From Erodium maritimum (lineage: Eukaryota; Streptophyta; Magnoliopsida; Geraniales; Geraniaceae): 64,000 nucleotides of DNA. The stretch is taken from the NCBI GenBank assembly GCA_963921825.1, contig OY997589.1:22279482-22343481 (forward strand). The letters are read 5' to 3'. Shown piece by piece: positions 57,469 to 64,000 of this stretch (position 1 is the first letter of the stretch; each line of letters opens with the position of its first letter). Both the position numbers and the translations under genes were made by a program. The notes under the pieces were generated by a model. The model searched no databases, was not told where the DNA came from, and worked only from the letters and a program-made list of their open reading frames with translations.

Positions 57469-59760
57469 GGATTCATCATCACATGCTTCTCAGTCTTCCC
57501 ATTGTTATCACTTAATCAATCATTATAACAAGATTAAAGGAAAAATCCAAATAAGTCGAGATATAGACCGGATATGTAAAACCCGCTTCGCTTTCAAAAG
57601 GGTATTAAATTGCAATCCGAAAACCTTAGGGTAGGTCTTTGAAAATTGTGGTAAAAAAAAGGAGCAGGTCTGGACCAGGCCAGGCGCGCAGGCCCAACCC
57701 AGCCCAGCCAGCCTTGAGCCCGGTTGGCTTCTGAGGCCCGAAGTGGCCGGCCCAAACCCACGCCCCTTATAAGCTGAAACCCTAGGGTTTCAGTGTCACT
57801 TTTGCACGCAGCCGAACCCCTCCCATCATCTCTTCCCTCCCGATTCCGTTTCTCTCTCCCTCTCTGGTTCATCTCGAGCTCGCCGGCCACGGGGTTTCCG
57901 GCCGCCACCTCCCTCACCACCCTCGTCCCCATCCTCCCCACCCTCTCCGACCAGTCTCTTCTCCGTCTTCGTCCAAAAACCGTCCGCCGCCGCAGTTACC
58001 TTCCCCCTTCCTCACGGATCCTCTCGAGCTCGCCGGCCACGGCACAGAGCCCGTGCCTCTCTCCGTCCTTCTTCTCCGTTCAGACGCACCGCCGCCGCCA
58101 CCGAGCCCTCCCTCTTCTCGGCCGCCCTCACCGACCTGACCTACCTCGCCGGTTTCGTCCGAAACCGCCGCTCCCACCGCCACTCTCCACCGCCCGCCAC
58201 CGTTCGTGTTCCCACGGTTAGGCTTCGGCCGGCTACGCCCTCACCGGTGGTCAGCCAGTTGTGAAAACCGAGTCCCTGTTTATTTTCGTTGCCAAATTCT
58301 TTCCCTTTACTGCTGTTCCATACTTGTTCTGGATCTGGTCTCGGTTTAAACCGATTTCCATTTGAATCTGAAATGTAAAGAAATCAAAGATAGTGAGATG
58401 TTGTTATTATGTTTCAAAACGAATTTAAAAAGGAATTAAAAAGGATTGTTATTTGAAACGAAAATTAATTGTATAAGGGAAAAAAAGGGAAAAAGGAAAT
58501 CAGGTGTTGAGTTCTTAAGAAATTTGATAAAACTAAATCTGATTAAATTAAACGGGTTTTAAAACGAAAGTCGGTTGTTAAGATTAAACTTGAGTTAAGT
58601 TAAATCGAAAAGGGAAACGAAATCAGATCGACTTTAGAAGGGTTTTGGATCAAAATCTCGAGTTTGGAAAAGAGCAGAAGGAAATCGTTTTGTTTTAAAA
58701 TCAAAGTCGGAATTAAATAAAGCAAGGAGTTTCAAAGACGGTTTTGAGATAAAAATGGTTTTAACTGGGTTTTGGATTAATCTGAGTTCGGTGCGCGGGT
58801 GCTCGAACCCGATTCGTTGTTAATTCCGCTTTTAGCCCGCTCGAATGTAAAAGACAACTGTCGGATTTAAACTGGACAAATCGTAACCTTTAACTTAACG
58901 GCGGAACCGTTATTAATTTGTGGCTTCGGGTTAAATTTAGAGTCCGGCTCCGATCGAAGGGGAGCCCCGGAGAGCAATTTACAAAACCCGGGCAGATTCG
59001 CCATGTCGGGCGAATCGGGCCTTTGCGGGTCCTTTATCGACAATGTCGAGTAGTTGGGAAGTTTGGGAGTGATCGACATTGTCGGGGTTACGTTGGGCGT
59101 TAAGTTTATTAATTTTCGGTTTATTCCTACTAGTTTAAAAGTGCTTTGAATTTGTGTTCTTTTAGATCGTGCTGCGGACCGAGGCAAAGGGAAGCTCGGC
59201 GAGTGACTGGGATCACCTCGGGTTTTAGTGGAGCGCTTTTGGAGTTGTTTACGAGGTAGGGAAAAGTAGCCGGATCTCGGCCCTGACTAGGGAAAGTTAC
59301 CTGTGGAAATGCATGTGACACTTAGCAGTGTCGTAGGAGCGGAGAACTTAGCGTTATTAGAATTACTGGAGGCATATGATCATGCCCGGAGGTTGTTTGT
59401 GAAACTAGTGATCTTAGGACTGTTGGAGGCATTGATTATGCCGGAGGTTGTTGTGTGTTATTATTGTTGAGTTTTGGGTGGCCTTGAGAGCCCGTGTTAT
59501 TTATTGTTGAGTTTGGGTGGCCTTGAGAGCCCGTGCTATTTATTGCTGAGTCTTGGGTGGCCATGAGAGCCCGTGTTGTCGTTTCGATGTTTTGGGTGGC
59601 CGTGAGTGCCCGTGGGGTTGTGAACCCGTACTTTACTGTTGGTGTCTTGGTGGCCTTGAGTGCCTGTGGAGTTGTCACCGGTGTCGTTACTGTCTGTTGA
59701 ATTTGTTTGTGATTGTGTTTGGTTACTTGATACTGGCGGAGGTTGTGTGGTGTAGCTAGC

Positions 59761-59952
59761 CTCCCGACTGGGATCGGGAGAAGCGGAGGGGTTGTGCGCT
59801 AGCTCCCCGACTGGGATCGGGGGAAGGACGCGCGGGTGTGGCTAACCACCCGACTGGGATCGGGTGAAGCGGAGAGGTTGTGGGTTAGCCTCCCGACTGG
59901 GATCGGGAGAAGTTGCGCGACAGGTCGACCGCCTGTGCCGACTGGGATCGGA
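59761..59952 (+). repeat. Hairpin array with constant CTGGGA loop
   Basis: Five units: CTCCCGA/TCGGGAG (59761-59780), TCCCCGA/TCGGGGG (about 59804-59823), CACCCGA/TCGGGTG (about 59847-59866), CTCCCGA/TCGGGAG (about 59890-59909) and CCGA/TCGG (about 59938-59951). All surround CTGGGA. Paired stem positions change together between units. Confidence 0.72.
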
Positions 59953-60201
59953 AAGGGCGAGATACAGAGATTGGTTACTGAGCAACTGGTTTGCGATCCT
60001 TTGCGATCGTGTTGGGTATTGTGTGGTTGTCAGTCGTGTCTTTGGAGGAGGTCGTCAATCGTAGTGTGGGGTCTACTTTCACGTGTCCGAGCGTTGAGTC
60101 AGTTGAGGAAAGTCTTGGTCGTGTGTGTGCCTTTTGAGTCGTTGTTGGTGTCACCGACTTTGTCTGCTAAGTATGCCGTAGTCAGTCTGTTATCTGTGGT
60201 G

Positions 60202-60238
60202 GTGAGCGAACGCTCACCCCTACCTGCTTTTCCTACAG
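60202..60238 (+). other. Conserved hairpin plus 3'-splice-site-like motif (family B LTR)
   Basis: GTGAGCGAACGCTCAC, then CCCTACCTGC and TTTTCCTACAG. The AG is 21 nt after the hairpin and 252 nt before the LTR end, as in the copy at 4835. Confidence 0.6.
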
Positions 60239-60495
60239 GTACCGTTCGCAGCCTGGACTAGGTGAGCTTCTGAAGCTTGAAGAGCTTGAAGCGGGTTTCT
60301 GGGTTGTTCTTGAGTCTAGTGACGTGTCCCACGTTTTTGTCCAATTGTTGGGACTTATTTTTGAGATGTAAATATAGGGTTGTTGAACTAAACTGGTATT
60401 TTAAAGTGATTTAATGGAAAAGGTTTCAAAGTGTTCATTATTTTAAATGTTCGCGTCCCGAGTTCGGTTCGCTGAAATTGGGGCGTGACAGGATA

Positions 60496-61225
60496 CCCCC
60501 AAGCATAATAGATGTTCCGACACATTAGGCTACCTAACAGACTTCTAAAATATCAATTAGAAGTTAGACGACAACAAGTGATTCCCTCGATTGCGCTAGT
60601 CCAGGGATCTATATACCGCTTCGGGTGGTTGTCTTGACTTGCGAGATGATGTTTAGAGTCCTCCCAATAAGCCTGACCTCTCGATCGATAGTTGCACTCA
60701 GAGAGGAAAATCGGGGAGGCGCGTCTGGTTCTAGGCCTAATGAGTTTCCTTTCCCTACTGGGCCCCGACCTTCGAGGGTCAGGATCAGGGTCGGGATCCT
60801 CGTTGATAGCACAAGAAGCATGGTTCCTCTGTGCTTGACGGTATAGATAGTTCTGAATGGGCACAACTGATAGCCAAGACGTCGTGGCGAGAGTGGAAAG
60901 GTAGTCGGAGAGCACTTCGGGGGCAGCCAAGGCAGGGGACAGAGGATCGTTCGGGGTTGACAGGTCTGACTCAAAGAAACGAGTGTCAAGATGATACCGC
61001 AATGGGTGGTCCAAAACCACTATGAGGAGGCCGAAGAGGCTCGCTTGTATCTAAGCCCGATAAGGTTCCACTCTGCATTGGGCCCTTGCTTCTAAGGGTC
61101 AAGGACCCTTTCGATGTTTAGGGGAAGACATAAACGGGTCGAGAGCTCCTTTTTCTGATGGTCGAGCGAGGTTCCCGAGTTGAGGTCGGTCGAGCGAGGC
61201 TCCCGAGCCCAGGGGGTGGGGACGT
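60496..61225 (+). mobile_element. Interior 3' part of an LTR element with polypurine tract
   Basis: The last bases before the LTR at 61226 are CCAGGGGGTGGGGACG, a polypurine-like tract. Repeated GTCGAGCGAGG.TCCCGAG words occur at 61160-61210. No protease, RT or integrase motifs are seen. The original left part is not identifiable in this window. Confidence 0.45.
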
Positions 61226-61878
61226 TGTGAAGACCGCTTCGGTTAAAAAGAGTTAAGCTTTAAGTTCTGTTCGTTTGGATCGTCGTGTTGGTTTTCGGAT
61301 CGAAGTTTGAGAGTTTTTGCAAAAAAAAATAAAAAAAATAGAGAAGGCTGGACCGGGCGGGCCTGACCCGACCAGCAACCCAGCCCGAGCCAGGCCAACC
61401 CGCGTAGAACCAGCCTGTTCCCCTCTTTGGGCCGCGAAGCCAAACAGCCTACCAGAAGCCCATTTTGGACCTGGCCCGGTCCTCTTATACCCAAATCTCT
61501 AGGGTTCGGCAGCATTGTGCTTCCTCCCTCAACGCAGCTGTCCTCTCATTTCCTCTCTCCCTCTTCGACCTCACCCTCTCTCGAACGTCTCTCTCACTCT
61601 CCACTTCTCTCCTTCTTTTCTCACGTCCCCGACCTCTCGCCTCCCTCTCCCGATCCCGCCACCTCTCTCCCTCTCCGCTTCTTTCCCGTGCTCGATTTGG
61701 AATCACCGGTGAGGGAGAAGACCGTTGTTCCTCAACCAGCCGCCTTCGTGCTCGATCCCGGCCACCACGTCCTTCCGGTGATCGTGTCAGGCCGGCCAAC
61801 GACGGGAGACGGTGCTCGGATTCGTGAGACGCCGTCCTTTCCGCGCTCGACTCTGGATCCAACGCGAAACCATCTCCC
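61226..61878 (+). mobile_element. Family A-like LTR piece
   Basis: Begins TGTGAAGACCGCTTCGG after a polypurine tract and has the GC-rich U3, a CTCTAGGGTTC start-like motif (about 61497) and a CT-rich leader. It is interrupted at 61879 by another LTR start (TGTAAAGCCCGC). Confidence 0.6.
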
Positions 61879-64000
61879 TGTAAAGCCCGCTTATTTAAAA
61901 AGGGGTAATCTTTTGCTACCAGAAACTACGGGGTAAGTTTGTGCAATGAATGAAACTTTAAAAGAAAAATAAAAAAAAAGGAAAAAGGGAGGTTTGGGCT
62001 GAACTGGAACTGGGCCGGACTTGGGCCAAGATCGCGCGCGCTAAGGCCCAAGAGACGAGCCCAAGCCCAACCCTAATCCCTGTTCATGCTTCTCCTTCAG
62101 AAGCGCCACACGCACCCCGAGACCCCCCATTTCGCAGCACCTCTCTCCGTCCTTCTCTCTCTCCTTCCCTTTCTCGACCTCCTCCCTCTATCTCGCTTGC
62201 ACAACCGAGCGTCACCATCGCCCTCATACCTCGCCCTCACCTTCTCCACGAACTCGTTCAGAAACCTCGCGACCGGAAACAAGCGAGCTCGCCGGAGACG
62301 ATCTTCTCTTGGTCGTCCTCTCCGAACCGAAATCGAGTGCGCCATCAACGTAGACGCACGGTTCGAGCCCCTTTCACCCTCATCATCTTCTCCCGACCTC
62401 GCCACGGCTGAAATCGCGAGTCCCCGAGCTAGTTTTGAGCGATTCTGGCCGGGGCGTCGCCGACGAGTTCACCTTCGCCAGATCTGCTTCGGGGAGGTTC
62501 TGGGCCTTGTTTCCGGGCACCCACGGCACGGCCACGGCGTCGCAAGAGGGTCCACGCCCTTCACCGCCCTCGCTTCTTCACTTTCTAGTGCCCCTGACGC
62601 CGTGGACGGCGGTCGGAGCTACTCTGGCTAACCGAAGAACATCGCCGGTTCAGTCTCGAACCCGAGCAGGCCTTGGGCCATGCGGTGTGTTGGGCCGGAG
62701 TCTACTGGGCCAGGACGAGCGACACGGGCCGGGTACAGACGAGCCTTGGGCCAGGCCCAGATCCCAGGTCTGGGTCCGGGCCGAGTCTGGACTCGGGTTG
62801 GACCGGGTCTGGACTCGGGTCTGGGTCAGGCTTGGGTCCGGGTTCGGATCCGCGTTCGGACCGGGTCTGGATCCGGGTTGGGCTTGGATTCGGGTCGGAT
62901 CCGGGTCACAGATTTAATTAAATAATTAATTAATTATTTTGACTTAAAAATGGGTTATTTAAAGACATTTGAGACGTTTCCGAGGACTTTGACACACTGG
63001 AACTGATTGGGCTTTTTAACTGTTAAAAACCCAGAATCGGACTTCGTGGATTTCGCCCTAGAAGACGGAGTAGGCCCGGATGTCAGCAGCTAGGAGACGC
63101 AGCTGTGGTATCGTCTTGAGGTAGGGAAAGTAGCGGATACCGCTTTAATTACGGAAAGTTACTAGTATGCATGCTTAGGGTTTAATAATAACTGGAAAGG
63201 TCCTAGGTGGCATATAGGGACGACTGCTTTATTTAATCGATTAAACGAACGAGTCTAGTAACATGCAGGACGAGTTTCACTAGTTTACCTGTGTTACCTG
63301 CTTTCAATACTCGGGAAATTTCCGTGCTGGTAGATAGGCCATGTCGAGCCTTAGGATGGTGTGCTGTGTGGTATACCCGTTGTGTGAGAGTCTAAATAAG
63401 ATTCTACTCGGTGTGGGCAAGTGTGTCGTGTTTGATAACGTGAACTCTTGGTTGTGATATGACCGGGTGAGTGATAGACCGGCTATGTATGCTAGGTTGA
63501 GATGGTCCGGTTGGTATACCGAGACCATCAGTGGGTTGTGTTGTGTGTTATACCGTGGTTGTGTGTTCCAAGAGACGGCGTAGCCGGAATAGCACCTACA
63601 CCGATGGATGGTTCCGGTGTAGGGAGGCTAAGGATGGCGTGATCAGTACCCCGACAACTCGTAGTCCAGGACGATGTTTGACCGAGGTGCGTACCGGTCC
63701 TGTACGTATGTTGAGTAGTGCCCACGTCTGTGTGCGTGGAAGACATCAGACTGAGGGATTTCCGGTCGAGGATGTTACCCTTCATCTGTGTGAGGAGGAA
63801 GATATGACCAGTTCAGTATGTATGTTGAGTAGTGCCCATGTCTGTGTGCGTGGAAGACATCGGACTGAGGGATTTCCGGTCGAGGATGTTACCCTTCGTC
63901 TATGTGCGGAGGAAGATATCGGGACTGATGTTGTGTGGTCCAGTACAATATAAGTAGATGTGTGCATCCGGTGGTATGGCTTATGCCGTTAGACGACATC
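61879..64000 (+). mobile_element. LTR of a family A/B relative, running off the window
   Basis: Starts TGTAAAGCCCGC. It contains GGGTCTGGACTCGGGT-type repeats (62750-62900) as in the solo LTR at 7646, an AATTAATTAATTA stretch (about 62922), the GAGGTAGGGAAAGTAGCGGATACC and AGTATGCATGCTTAGG landmarks (63118-63180), and repeated ATCVGACTGAGGGATTTCCGG-like units (63745 and 63865). Its end, and any duplication, lies outside the window. Confidence 0.6.

Larger units (their letters stand above)
57575..60490 (+). mobile_element. Solo LTR, family B, 2916 bp
   Basis: Starts TGTAAAACCCGCTTCG and ends GGGGCGTGACA, with a perfect 5-bp duplication GGATA (57570-57574 and 60491-60495). Parts match the LTR at 1718: a start region with GAAACCCTAGGG (about 57776), CT-rich leader, GAGGTAGGGAAAAGTAGCCGG (about 59251), GGAGGCATATGATCATGCC and GGTGGCC modules, a hairpin array (59761-59952) and the hairpin/acceptor motif (60202-60238). 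Looks whole as an LTR. Confidence 0.88.

Overview
This window is plant nuclear DNA, most likely from a eudicot. The evidence is multi-exon genes with GT-AG introns, a C19 gibberellin 2-oxidase, a MYND-type ubiquitin protease of the UBP15/16 group, a SOUL heme-binding protein, a Tork/TNT1-like Copia fossil, Ty3-type LTR elements primed by initiator tRNA-Met, L1-type LINEs and several DNA-transposon/MITE families. I cannot name the species. Gene density is very low: three convincing host genes plus remnants of two small glycine-rich genes in 64 kb.

Layout. 1-1101: 5' part of a CACTA (En/Spm) transposon. 1.14-11 kb: a minus-strand LINE that has been invaded repeatedly. A 3.4-kb solo LTR (1718-5126) sits in its RT region, and a short RT-less LINE-like unit (6984-10876) sits in its upstream part and itself carries a 2.8-kb solo LTR (7646-10443). 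11.8-17.9 kb: more RT-less LINE-like units, one nested in another. 18.3-19.8 kb: GA 2-oxidase (minus, 3 exons) with a Harbinger-type MITE in intron 2. 20.1-22.4 kb: two MITEs and another LINE-like unit. 23.3-28.5 kb: broken Copia with a foreign LTR piece inside. 30.5-33.4 kb: LINE tail, LTR pieces. 34.3-35.9 kb: hAT-type element containing a MULE-type MITE. 39.4-44.1 kb: ubiquitin protease (plus, 13 coding exons), tail-to-tail with the SOUL gene (44.3-45.1 kb, minus). 46.2 kb: nuclear copy of plastid trnI-CAU. 46.5-52.7 kb: LTR element with PBS and PPT but no recognisable gag-pol. 55.9-57.5 kb: two glycine-rich gene remnants, one split by a GC-rich hAT-type element. 57.6-64 kb: another solo LTR and nested LTR pieces.

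Most unusual signal. The long LTRs (two related families: A starts TGTGAAGACCGC, B starts TGTAAAACCCGC) carry tandem arrays of short hairpins in the presumed transcribed leader. Loops are constant and stems change in a compensatory way between units. About 255 nt before each LTR end they also carry a strong hairpin (often with a GNRA loop) followed 21-29 nt later by a pyrimidine-rich tract and CAG, like a 3' splice site. This layout recurs in six copies in both orientations. A second recurring theme is a set of 0.8-1.3 kb LINE-like insertions with clear target-site duplications, a 5' CCCTA-type leader and an A-rich LINE-like tail but no RT, which look like non-autonomous passengers of L1 machinery.

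Gene roles: the GA 2-oxidase inactivates bioactive gibberellins, the UBP removes ubiquitin from substrates, and the SOUL protein is a probable secreted or vacuolar tetrapyrrole binder. They are not functionally linked; most of the window records insertion history.
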